Positions 1-7,264 of a DNA stretch of 9,961 bases are shown piece by piece. The position numbers and the translations under genes are program-made. Positions within the stretch are counted from its first letter, which is position 1. Every line of letters begins with the position of its first letter. The notes under the pieces were generated by a model. The model worked only from the letters and a program-made list of their open reading frames with translations, made no database searches and had not been told where the DNA came from. Source of the DNA: Pseudomonadota bacterium (GTDB lineage Bacteria > Pseudomonadota > Alphaproteobacteria > Rhizobiales > Rhizobiaceae); contig JAEWKX010000118.1 in the NCBI GenBank assembly GCA_023393575.1, positions 1 through 9,961 of the forward strand, in the 5' to 3' direction.

Positions 1-1142
<1,142 letters not shown>

Positions 1143-1166
1143 GGTTCCTCTTCCTTGAAGTATCGG

Positions 1167-1192
1167 GGCGCGGAATAATTTCCGCGCCTTTT
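1167..1192 (+). terminator. Intrinsic terminator of pnp
   Basis: A perfect 9-bp inverted repeat, GGCGCGGAA / TTCCGCGCC, with a TAAT loop is followed directly by four T residues (1189-1192). It starts 25 bases after the pnp stop codon and ends 28 bases before the next gene. This is a textbook Rho-independent terminator, although the T run is short. It separates pnp from the downstream methyltransferase gene. Confidence 0.85.
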
Positions 1193-1220
1193 CCGTATCC
1201 GACGTTGAAAGTCAGTTGCG

Positions 1221-2228
1221 ATGAGCCGAGACGCCCTGAAGACCCTTTTCCATCCGTTTGCCACCGGCGCCGTATCAGTGCCGCTGGCGGGCGAGCGTGT
1301 TCTCATCCTCGGGGCGGAAGCCGGGCAGGGTTTTCCGGAGGGTTTCGCGGCGAGCGTGACGGCGGTGCAGCCGTTCCGTCCGCTGTACCGCTTCCTGGGA
1401 GAGGGAGCGCTGCCGGAGGCCGAGGGCGAGGGCTACGATATGGCTCTCGTCCTGTGCGGCAAGCACAAGGGCGAGAACGAGAACCGCGTGGCGGATGCGC
1501 TTGGCCGCGTCAAGCCAGGCGGCATGATCGTGATTGCCGGCGGCAAGGAAGACGGTATCCAGCCGTTGAGGAACACATTGCTCAAGCTTTCCGTGCCGCT
1601 CGACTACACGCCGAAATATCATGGCGTGGCGATCTGGTTCGCGCGGCCGCAGGATCCGGGTGCTGCGATCGAGGCATTGAAGAAGATGCTGGTCGCGGTC
1701 GAGGGCCGTTTCCAGGCGGCGCCCGGCATGTTCTCCCATGATCGCATCGACCCCGGATCGGAGCTTGTCGCAGAGCGGCTGCCGGCTGTCTTCGATGGAA
1801 ACGCCGCCGATTTCGGCGCCGGTTGGGGCTATCTGACGGTGCGCCTCGCCGAGAAGGCGCCGCGCGTCAACCGCATAGACCTGTTCGAGGCCGACTATCG
1901 CGCCCTGGAATTCGCGAAGGCGAACGTGGCCCGCAATTGCCCGGGCCTGAACGTCCGCTTCTTCTGGCAGGATCTCGCCGCCGAGCCTCCGAAGGAGAAG
2001 TACGATCTCGTGATCATGAATCCGCCCTTCCACGAGGCGCAGGCAGCCGATCCGGAACTGGGCAAGGCAATGATCCGGACTGCGGCGTCGTCGCTTCGGA
2101 ACGGCGGGCGGCTGATGCTCGTTGCCAATCGCGGCCTGCCCTACGAGCCCACGCTGAAGGCCGAGTTCAGGGAAAGCGGCGAGAACTGCCGCAATGCGCG
2201 CTTCAAGGTACTCTGGGCGCGGATGTAG
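1221..2228 (+). CDS. rsmC: RsmC-type class I SAM-dependent methyltransferase (probable 16S rRNA guanine-N2 methylase)
   Basis: A 335-residue protein with the two-part architecture of the RsmC/RlmG family. The N-terminal half (about 1-160) is a degenerate methyltransferase-like domain. The C-terminal half (about 165-335) is the catalytic Rossmann domain. Seen directly: the family signature around 170-180 (GMFSHDRIDPGSELV), SAM-binding motif I DFGAGWGYL at 198-205, an acidic residue ending the second strand (LFEAD, 221-225), and the catalytic NPPFH at 267-271, which marks methylation of an exocyclic amino group of guanine. In E. coli, RsmC methylates G1207 of 16S rRNA; that specificity is inferred here, and a 23S target (RlmG-like) cannot be excluded. 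ATG at 1221 is the first good start; its ribosome-binding site is weak (GAAAG about 12 bases upstream). Lying behind the pnp terminator, it probably has its own promoter or relies on read-through. It ends in TAG and converges on the hicB remnant 7 bases away. Confidence 0.8.
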   Translation: MSRDALKTLFHPFATGAVSVPLAGERVLILGAEAGQGFPEGFAASVTAVQPFRPLYRFLGEGALPEAEGEGYDMALVLCGKHKGENENRVADALGRVKPGGMIVIAGGKEDGIQPLRNTLLKLSVPLDYTPKYHGVAIWFARPQDPGAAIEALKKMLVAVEGRFQAAPGMFSHDRIDPGSELVAERLPAVFDGNAADFGAGWGYLTVRLAEKAPRVNRIDLFEADYRALEFAKANVARNCPGLNVRFFWQDLAAEPPKEKYDLVIMNPPFHEAQAADPELGKAMIRTAASSLRNGGRLMLVANRGLPYEPTLKAEFRESGENCRNARFKVLWARM

Positions 2229-2235
2229 AGACCGC

Positions 2236-2630
2236 TCAAGCGGACTCGATCTCTTTCCTTGCAGCGCTTGCCAGGAAAGCCGACTGGGTCAGGCCTCTCT
2301 CCTTTGCCGCAGCGTCGATCGCGTCGAGCATGCCCTTCTCGAAGGTGGCATTCGCGCGGACGACCCGTGTGCCGTCCTCGATGAAGGGGACGCGGATCAG
2401 GAAAGCTCCGTTGCAAGTTCATGTCGGACGTCGTCGCGGGAGATAATCTCCTCATAGGACGACGGAGCAGGGAGATCGCCGTCTTCCGCCCAGAGCCCCA
2501 GGGTCTCCGTGGCATTGGCCACCAGATCAGCCTTTTCATCCGCGGCGGAAAACACCAAAGGGAAATCCGGAAAGCTGACGCCGAAGGCGCTGTCCCGGTC
2601 CTTGTGCACAAGTGCGATGAAATACTTCAT
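2236..2630 (-). pseudogene. hicB: Orphan HicB-family antitoxin gene, broken by a -1 frameshift
   Basis: From ATG at 2630 the frame reads MKYFIALVHKDRDSAFGVSF and continues as a HicB-like N-terminal domain (FSAADEKADLVANATETLGLW) for about 77 residues, then stops at TGA (2397-2399). The next frame continues the family without a break: FLIRVPFIEDGTRVVRANAT, then the C-terminal ribbon-helix-helix segment FEKGMLDAIDAAAKERGLTQ and SAFLASAARKEIES, ending in TGA at 2236-2238. The span is 395 bases, exactly one base short of a 132-codon gene, so one base has been lost near 2400-2410. HicB proteins neutralise the HicA mRNA interferase and repress their own promoter through the C-terminal DNA-binding domain; the truncated product would lack that domain. 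No hicA is present on either side (110 bases to fabI, 7 bases to rsmC). The ATG overlaps a TGA of the preceding frame (ATGA, 2630-2627). A sequencing error is the main alternative. Confidence 0.85.
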
Positions 2631-2719
2631 CTTGCCGATCTCATACCCAGTCGGCTTGTTTGGCGATTGTCCCACCCCAGCTTCCACGCAATATAGCGAG
2701 GCAGGCCGACCCTACGAGA

Positions 2720-2737
2720 TGCGCATAATGATGCGCA
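2720..2737 (-). repeat. Inverted repeat downstream of fabI
   Basis: TGCGCAT and ATGCGCA form a perfect 7-bp inverted repeat with a 4-base loop, starting 2 bases after the fabI stop codon in the direction of transcription. It could end or stabilise the fab operon transcript, but no T run follows, so it is not a standard intrinsic terminator. It could equally be an operator for the hicB remnant 90 bases downstream. Its role is inference only. Confidence 0.4.
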
Positions 2738-2739
2738 CC

Positions 2740-3546
2740 CTACTCCGCATCCGCCTTGCGAAGCCGCTCGAGCGTCGGCAGCGAGGTGATGTTGTAGCCG
2801 GCGTCGACATAGTGGATCTCGCCGGTCACGCCGCGGGAAAGGTCCGACAGGAGGTAGAGCGCCGAGCCGCCGATATCCTCGATCGTCGCCGTGCGGCGAA
2901 GCGGTGCATTCTGCTGGTTCCAGGAATACATGGCGCGCGCATCGGAAATGCCGGCGCCCGCAAGGGTGCGGACCGGGCCGGCGGAGATCGCGTTGACGCG
3001 GATATCCTGCGGACCGTAATCGGCGGCGAGATAGCGCACGGAGGATTCCAGCGCTGCCTTGGCCACTCCCATGACGTTGTAGTTCGGGATGACGCGGGTG
3101 GACCCGCCATAGGTGAGCGTCAGCATGGCGCCGCCGTCCGGCATGATGTCGGCGGCGCGCTTCGCCACTTCGGTGAACGAGAAGCAGGAAATCACCATGG
3201 TGCGGGAAAAGTTGTCGCGCGTGGTGTCGGCGTAGAGGCCCTTCAACTCGTTCTTGTCGGAAAAGCCGATCGCGTGCACCAGGAAATCGAGCTTGCCCCA
3301 GCGTTCGCGGATGGCGTCGAACGTGGCGTCGACCGATGCGATGTCCTCCACGTCGCAGGGCAGCAGGAAATCGGAGCCGACTTCGGCGGCGAGCGGCTTT
3401 ACGCGCTTGCCGAGCGCCTCGCCCTGATAGGTGAAGGCGAGTTCCGCACCCTGCGCAGCGACTGCTTTTGAAATGCCCCACGCGATGGAGTGATTGTTCG
3501 CGACCCCCATGATCAGGCCGCGCTTCCCCTGCATGATCCCTGTCAT
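2740..3546 (-). CDS. fabI: Enoyl-[acyl-carrier-protein] reductase (NADH)
   Basis: Carries out the last reductive step of each fatty acid elongation cycle, reducing trans-2-enoyl-ACP with NADH in the cytoplasm. The 268-residue protein is a short-chain dehydrogenase/reductase of the FabI type. The N-terminal nucleotide-binding loop is GVANNHSIAWG (14-24), a core motif VHAIGFSDK sits at 90-98, and the catalytic Tyr156-x6-Lys163 lies in NYNVMGVAK, with Tyr146 before it, at the same numbers as in E. coli FabI. The sequence strongly resembles rhizobial FabI1. The ATG at 3546 gives the usual family N-terminus; a second in-frame ATG at 3534 is possible. It is the last gene of the fabA-fabB-fabI operon, starting 4 bases after the fabB stop, so translation is probably coupled. 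Rhizobia often carry a second fabI elsewhere; that cannot be judged here. Confidence 0.97.
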   Translation of the reverse strand: MTGIMQGKRGLIMGVANNHSIAWGISKAVAAQGAELAFTYQGEALGKRVKPLAAEVGSDFLLPCDVEDIASVDATFDAIRERWGKLDFLVHAIGFSDKNELKGLYADTTRDNFSRTMVISCFSFTEVAKRAADIMPDGGAMLTLTYGGSTRVIPNYNVMGVAKAALESSVRYLAADYGPQDIRVNAISAGPVRTLAGAGISDARAMYSWNQQNAPLRRTATIEDIGGSALYLLSDLSRGVTGEIHYVDAGYNITSLPTLERLRKADAE

Positions 3547-3550
3547 GAAC

Positions 3551-4774
3551 TTACCCGTTGTAGCGCTGGAAGACGAGCGTGGCGTTGGTGCCGCCGAACC
3601 CGAAGGAATTGGAAAGAACCGTGTCGATCTTCGCGTCGTCGATCCGCTTGCGGACGATCGGCACGCCTTCGAATTCCGGATCGAGCGTCCGGATATGCGC
3701 GCTCTCGCCGATGAACTTCTCCTGCATCATCAGCAGGCCGTAGATCGATTCCTGCACGCCGGCGGCTCCGAGCGAGTGGCCGGTCAGCGACTTGGTCGAC
3801 TGGATATGCGGGATCCTGTCCCCGAAGACCTCCCGGATGGCGCCAATCTCCTTGGAATCCCCGACGGGCGTCGAAGTGCCGTGGGTATTGATGTAGTCGA
3901 CGTCGCCCTTCACGGTCGAGAGCGCCTGGCGCATGCAGCGCATGGCGCCTTCGCCGGAAGGGGCCACCATGTCGTAGCCGTCGGAGGTGGCGCCGTAGCC
4001 GACGATCTCGGCATAGATCCTGGCGCCGCGCGCCTTCGCATGCTCCAGCTCCTCGAGCACGAGAACGCCTGCGCCGCCGGCGATGACGAACCCGTCGCGG
4101 TCGACGTCATAGGCGCGCGAGGCGCTCTCCGGCTGGTCGTTGTACTTGGTGGACATCGCGCCCATCGCGTCGAAGAGGTTCGACATGGTCCAGTCGAGAT
4201 CCTCGTGGCCGCCGGCGAACATCAGGTCCTGCTTGCCCCACTGGATCATCTCCGCGGCATTGCCGATGCAATGCGCCGAGGTGGAGCAGGCCGACGAGAT
4301 CGAATAGTTGACGCCGTGGATCTTGAACCAGGTGGCGAGCGTCGCCGACGCGGTGGACGACATCGCCTTCGGCACGGCGAAGGGGCCGATGCGCTTCGGG
4401 CTGCCGTTCTTGATGGTAATCTCGGCAGCTTCGATGAGGGTGCGGGTCGAAGGGCCGCCGGAGCCCATGATGATGCCGGCGCGCTCGTTTTCGCTGTAGT
4501 CCTTCTCCTCGAGCCCGGAGTCGGCGATCGCCTGCTTCATGGCGAAGTGGTTCCAGGCGCCGCCCTGGCTGAGGAAACGCATGGCGCGGCGATCGACGAG
4601 GTCGGTCGGGTCGAGGCTCGGCCGGCCCCAGACCTGGCAGCGGAAGCCGTGCTCGGCAAAATCGGGGGAGAAGGTGATCCCGGACTTCGCCTGGCGGAGG
4701 GATTCGGTGACTTCGGCGGCGTCGCTCCCGATGGAGGACACGATACCGAGACCCGTGACAACAACCCGTCTCAT
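3551..4774 (-). CDS. fabB: 3-oxoacyl-[acyl-carrier-protein] synthase I
   Basis: Decarboxylating condensing enzyme that elongates acyl-ACP with malonyl-ACP; FabB is needed to elongate the cis-3-decenoyl-ACP made by FabA. The 407-residue protein has the thiolase-fold condensing-enzyme motifs. The nucleophile is Cys163 in SSACSTSAH, and the two catalytic histidines are His298 in [11 protein letters not shown] and His333 in [12 protein letters not shown], with Lys328 just before. These fall at the same numbers as in E. coli FabB, and the C-terminal [10 protein letters not shown] loop is intact. ATG at 4774 gives the normal start ([16 protein letters not shown]), with an AAGG-like ribosome-binding site about 9 bases upstream. 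It lies 44 bases after fabA and 4 bases before fabI, on one strand. The condensing-enzyme family and the pairing with fabA favour FabB over FabF. Confidence 0.97.
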   Translation of the reverse strand: MRRVVVTGLGIVSSIGSDAAEVTESLRQAKSGITFSPDFAEHGFRCQVWGRPSLDPTDLVDRRAMRFLSQGGAWNHFAMKQAIADSGLEEKDYSENERAGIIMGSGGPSTRTLIEAAEITIKNGSPKRIGPFAVPKAMSSTASATLATWFKIHGVNYSISSACSTSAHCIGNAAEMIQWGKQDLMFAGGHEDLDWTMSNLFDAMGAMSTKYNDQPESASRAYDVDRDGFVIAGGAGVLVLEELEHAKARGARIYAEIVGYGATSDGYDMVAPSGEGAMRCMRQALSTVKGDVDYINTHGTSTPVGDSKEIGAIREVFGDRIPHIQSTKSLTGHSLGAAGVQESIYGLLMMQEKFIGESAHIRTLDPEFEGVPIVRKRIDDAKIDTVLSNSFGFGGTNATLVFQRYNG

Positions 4775-4818
4775 CTTGATGACCTTTTCTGCTCGTTCTC
4801 TATCTCGCGCGGTGCCGC

Positions 4819-5334
4819 TCAGGCGGTCTTATCCTTCGACAGGCCCACGCGCAGGTCCGTCGCCTGATAGATGGTCTCGCCGTCTGCCTTGACCCAACCG
4901 TCGGCCGTGCCGAGCACGAGGCGTCCGCGCATCACGCGCTTGAAGTCGATGCCGTATTCAAGCAGCTTCGTGTGCGGGCGCACCATGCCCTTGAACTTCA
5001 CCTCGCCGGTGGAAAGCGCCATGCCGCGGCCCTCTTCGCCCAGCCAGCCGAGATAGAAGCCGGTGATCTGCCACATGCCGTCGAGGCCGAGGCATCCGGG
5101 CATGATCGGATTTCCCTGGAAGTGGACGGGGAAGTACCAGTCGTCGGGATGGACGTCGTACTCCGCCCGCAGATACCCCTTGTCGAAAGCGCCGCCGGTC
5201 TCGGAAATGTCGGTGATCCGGTGGACCATCAGCATAGGCGGCAGCGGCAGCTGGGCGTTGCCAGGGCCGAACAGTTCCCCCCGCGCACAGGCAAGGAGTT
5301 CTTCGTAGCTGAAACTCGACTGTCTTTCTGTCAT
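4819..5334 (-). CDS. fabA: 3-hydroxydecanoyl-[acyl-carrier-protein] dehydratase/isomerase
   Basis: Dehydrates 3-hydroxydecanoyl-ACP and isomerises trans-2- to cis-3-decenoyl-ACP, the branch point to unsaturated fatty acids without oxygen. The 171-residue protein is a single hot-dog-fold domain of normal FabA length. His71 in the motif [18 protein letters not shown] and Asp85 in the same motif are the catalytic pair, at the E. coli positions. ATG at 5334 gives the usual N-terminus with the Tyr/Glu-rich start (SFSYEELL); the ribosome-binding site is weak. It is the first gene of the fabA-fabB-fabI operon and faces irr across a 281-base divergent region that should hold its promoter. Confidence 0.97.
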   Translation of the reverse strand: MTERQSSFSYEELLACARGELFGPGNAQLPLPPMLMVHRITDISETGGAFDKGYLRAEYDVHPDDWYFPVHFQGNPIMPGCLGLDGMWQITGFYLGWLGEEGRGMALSTGEVKFKGMVRPHTKLLEYGIDFKRVMRGRLVLGTADGWVKADGETIYQATDLRVGLSKDKTA

Positions 5335-5367
5335 TAACGTCCGGGTCCCCTCATGCCGATGTACGAC

Positions 5368-5396
5368 CTTTATTGCACATCCGGGCGGATTTGAAG
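5368..5396 (-). promoter_or_regulatory. Possible promoter of the fabA-fabB-fabI operon
   Basis: On the minus strand CTTCAA (5396-5391), a 17-base spacer and ATAAAG (5373-5368) resemble, imperfectly, the alphaproteobacterial housekeeping pattern CTTGAC-N17-CTATAT. Transcription would start near 5361 and give a leader of about 27 bases before the fabA ATG. The match is modest and was found by eye. Confidence 0.3.
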
Positions 5397-5525
5397 CATA
5401 ACGATGTCTGCAGCGCGCGTCGCCCCGAGGGTGCCGGCGGCCACTTTTTCAGTCGCATATAGGAACGAGCCTCCGCAAACCAGAGCTTGACAGCCAAATA
5501 ACATGTTTTTGCCGCCGATGAACGG

Positions 5526-5566
5526 TTTTAGAACCTATTGAAAGCGGCGTCGGCAAAAGTTATATC
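5526..5566 (+). promoter_or_regulatory. Possible irr promoter with an adjoining ICE-like half-site
   Basis: TTGAAA (5538-5543), a 17-base spacer and TATATC (5561-5566) form a plausible sigma-70-type promoter; read as TTATAT at 5560 the spacer is 16. Transcription would begin near 5573, about 43 bases before the chosen irr ATG. Directly upstream, TTTTAGAA (5526-5533) resembles one arm of the Irr-bound iron control element, a palindrome with TTTAGAA/TTCTAAA-like arms. The second arm is poor (TTGAAAG, 5538-5544). Autoregulation by Irr is therefore only a suggestion. Confidence 0.4.
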
Positions 5567-5615
5567 CGAAAGTCAAGATAGAGTTTCTTGGAGCGACGTG
5601 GGGCACATTGGCACG

Positions 5616-6035
5616 ATGGCACATGCCATGATCAGCATCGAGACGAAGTTGCGGGACTGCGGCTTGCGCCCGACGCGTCAGCGCATCGCGCTGGCCGACA
5701 TCCTGTTCGCCAAGGGTGATCGTCACCTGACGGTCGAGGAACTGCACGAGGAGGCGTTGACCGCCGGCGTGCCGGTCTCGCTCGCCACCGTCTACAATAC
5801 ACTGCACCAGTTCACGGAAGCCGGGATGATTCGCGTGCTCGCCGTCGAGGGTGCCCGGACCTATTTCGACACCAACGTCTCCGACCATCACCATTTCTTC
5901 GTCGAAGGCCGCAACGAAGTCCTCGATATTCCGATCAACAATATCGAGATCGGCAATCTTCCGGCGGCACCGGAAGGCATGGAAATCGCCCATGTCGATG
6001 TCGTGATCCGGCTGCGTGAGAAGAAGAAGGCATAG
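5616..6035 (+). CDS. irr: Irr, Fur-family iron/heme response regulator
   Basis: Transcription factor that represses heme synthesis and iron-use genes, and activates some uptake genes, when iron is low; in alphaproteobacteria it is turned off through heme. With ATG at 5616 it has 139 residues: a winged-helix DNA-binding domain with GLRPTRQRIALADIL (16-30) and the recognition-helix stretch GVPVSLATVYNTLHQFTEAG (51-70), then a dimerisation domain. The SDHHHFF segment (89-95) is the His-rich heme-binding site known in Irr and separates it from Fur and Zur. The N-terminal heme regulatory motif (Gly-Cys-Pro) of Bradyrhizobium Irr is absent, as in Rhizobium and Sinorhizobium. The frame is open back to a TTG at 5538, but that TTG lies in the likely promoter. 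GTG at 5598 with GGAG 4 bases upstream, or ATG at 5628, are other possible starts. It is divergent from fabA and convergent with the next gene, 5 bases away. Confidence 0.93.
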   Translation: MAHAMISIETKLRDCGLRPTRQRIALADILFAKGDRHLTVEELHEEALTAGVPVSLATVYNTLHQFTEAGMIRVLAVEGARTYFDTNVSDHHHFFVEGRNEVLDIPINNIEIGNLPAAPEGMEIAHVDVVIRLREKKKA

Positions 6036-6040
6036 CCAGC

Positions 6041-6673
6041 TCACGGCTTCCTGACGGCATCCTCCGGATCGCGACCCGGTCTTGGCCGATATCTCGGGAT
6101 CGTCCAGCCGTAGCGGATCGCCCCGCCGCGAAGGGCGAAGGCTGCAACGAAGCCTGCGGCGGAACTCAAAGGCAGGGCGGATACTTCCATCAGCGTGAAG
6201 ATGCTGGCGCCGGCGAGCGCGGCGGAGATGTAGATTTCGGAGCGTAGCAGAACGGATGGCTCGTCGGCCAGGATGTCCCGCAGGATGCCGCCGCAAGTCG
6301 CCGTCAGGATTCCCGTGATGATCGCGATCGGTGCCGAACCTGTGGATGCAAGACCGATCGCGGCGCCCATGACGCTATAGGCGGACAGGCCGATCGCATC
6401 GAGCCAGAGCAGCAGCCGGTATCGCCACTCGATGAGGTGGGCGGCGAAGAAGACGACGACCCCGGTGGCGAGGCATGCGAGAACATAGGCGGGATCGACG
6501 ACCCAGAAGACGGGCGCCCGTCCCAGGACCAGGTCGCGTAGCGTCCCTCCGCCGACGCCGGTCAGTGCGGCGAAGAAGAGGAAGCCGATGATGTCGAGTT
6601 GCTTGCGGGAGGCCGCCAGGCCGCCGGTCGCCGCGAAGACCACCACGCCTGCATAATCGAGTATATACAGCAC
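6041..6673 (-). CDS. UPF0126/TRIC-type seven-helix membrane protein
   Basis: Inner-membrane protein of the UPF0126 (PF03458) family, related to E. coli YicG and YadS and to prokaryotic TRIC cation channels. Glycine uptake has been proposed for some members and potassium conductance shown for others, so the substrate here is open. The 210-residue protein has about seven hydrophobic segments (roughly 3-22, 27-44, 58-80, 86-109, 113-130, 146-165, 168-186). It shows the internal duplication typical of the family: GVGGGTLRD at 39-47 is echoed by CGGILRD at 127-133, each followed by a polar loop. The start is GTG at 6673, chosen because GGAGGT sits 5 bases upstream and the first helix begins at once. 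It converges on irr with a 5-base gap and is divergent from the secreted-protein gene. The C-terminal tail (190-210) is basic and proline-rich. Confidence 0.9.
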   Translation of the reverse strand: MLYILDYAGVVVFAATGGLAASRKQLDIIGFLFFAALTGVGGGTLRDLVLGRAPVFWVVDPAYVLACLATGVVVFFAAHLIEWRYRLLLWLDAIGLSAYSVMGAAIGLASTGSAPIAIITGILTATCGGILRDILADEPSVLLRSEIYISAALAGASIFTLMEVSALPLSSAAGFVAAFALRGGAIRYGWTIPRYRPRPGRDPEDAVRKP

Positions 6674-6780
6674 AATCCACCTCCACCAGCGTCGCGCAAG
6701 TGCCGTCCGGCAGGATGGAGGGCAAATGTCGCCTTCTTCTTACGCGCCCGGCGCGAAGAGTCGAAGGGGTTGAGGAGCCG
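6674..6780. other. Divergent gap between the TRIC-like gene and the secreted-protein gene
   Basis: These 107 bases hold the ribosome-binding sites of both flanking genes (GGAGGT on the minus strand near 6679-6684, GAGGAG on the plus strand at 6772-6777) and a 13-base palindrome CGCGCC-C-GGCGCG at 6743-6755. Promoters must lie here or inside the neighbouring genes, but no convincing -35/-10 pair was seen. Confidence 0.5.
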
Positions 6781-7260
6781 ATGCCCGTGAAAAAGCACCT
6801 GATCATTGCCGCGCAGGTCCTGACGCTGACCCTTGCGCCTGCCGTCGCATCCGCACAGCAGGAACTGCTGAAGGACCCGGAGATCTACGAGAAGGATCAC
6901 TTCCGCAAGCAGTGCAAGATTGCGCAGTTCGGCAGCGGGTTCATGACGCGCCTCGACATCAACAACGACGGGATCGTCGACGCCGTCAGCAATCATGCCG
7001 AAATCACCTGCGACGGAACGCGCGGCACGGACTGCGATGAGGACGGCTGCCCGCACAACTTCTATCTCCGGGCCAAGGAGGGCGGCTATTTCATGATCGC
7101 CACCGCCCGCATCTACGGCTACGACTTCATAAAGCGCTTCGGCAACATGGTCTTCGTGATGAAGATGCATCCACGCTTCTGCGAGCGAACGGACGACAGG
7201 CCCTGCGAGATGACGGTGCGCGTACGGGGCGGCCGCTTCGTCACCATATCCAGGAAATAG
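6781..7260 (+). CDS. Uncharacterised secreted protein with six cysteines and a Ca-loop-like motif
   Basis: Not recognised as a named family. From ATG at 6781 it has 159 residues. It begins with a clear Sec signal peptide: basic start (PVKKH), hydrophobic core to about 20, and a signal peptidase I site after AVASA (residue 25), predicting a periplasmic mature protein of about 134 residues. The mature part contains DINNDGIVD (59-67), which resembles the Asp/Asn-rich loop of EF-hand or dockerin-type calcium sites but lacks the final acidic residue of a true EF-hand (Ser at loop position 12). Six cysteines (45, 77, 85, 90, 134, 142) could form three disulfides; 85 and 90 flank an acidic turn (CDEDGC). 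The C-terminus is basic. GAGGAG at 6772-6777 is only 3 bases from the ATG but 9 bases from an in-frame GTG at 6787, which would give MKKHLII; that GTG may be the true start. It converges on the DUF218 gene with a 4-base gap. Confidence 0.8.
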   Translation: MPVKKHLIIAAQVLTLTLAPAVASAQQELLKDPEIYEKDHFRKQCKIAQFGSGFMTRLDINNDGIVDAVSNHAEITCDGTRGTDCDEDGCPHNFYLRAKEGGYFMIATARIYGYDFIKRFGNMVFVMKMHPRFCERTDDRPCEMTVRVRGGRFVTISRK

Positions 7261-7264
7261 GCGA

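Larger units (their letters stand above)
5335..5615. other. Divergent control region between fabA and irr
   Basis: This 281-base non-coding stretch separates the divergent fabA and irr genes and is visibly richer in A+T at its irr end (5490-5580). It contains a candidate promoter for each side, described separately, an isolated CTTGAC/TTGACA box at 5486-5492 with no convincing -10 partner, and the half-site TTTTAGAA at 5526-5533. I looked for the RirA-type TGA-N9-TCA iron box and saw no perfect copy. No small gene or structured RNA was recognised. Confidence 0.7.

Noticed and set aside
2232..2243. CCGC-TCAA-GCGG hairpin as a bidirectional terminator between rsmC and hicB
   Set aside because: The 4-bp stem is too short and no T run follows on either strand.
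2397..2412. Programmed ribosomal frameshift in hicB
   Set aside because: The junction (GAG CTT TCC TGA) has no slippery heptamer of the -1 type and no obvious stimulatory structure; a one-base deletion is simpler.
2627..3481. Long open frame (284 codons) on the minus strand overlapping fabI
   Set aside because: It is the shifted frame of fabI; its translation is Arg/Pro-rich as expected from GC-rich out-of-frame reading and matches no family.
3494..4867. Open frame of 457 codons on the plus strand
   Set aside because: It is antisense to fabB, whose catalytic residues are all in place; long antisense frames are common in GC-rich genomes.
5486..5515. CTTGAC/TTGACA box as the irr -35 element
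   Set aside because: No acceptable -10 sequence lies 15-19 bases downstream.
5538..5615. TTG-initiated N-terminal extension of Irr
   Set aside because: The TTG falls in the likely -35 element, there is no good ribosome-binding site before it, and the extension does not resemble known Irr N-termini.
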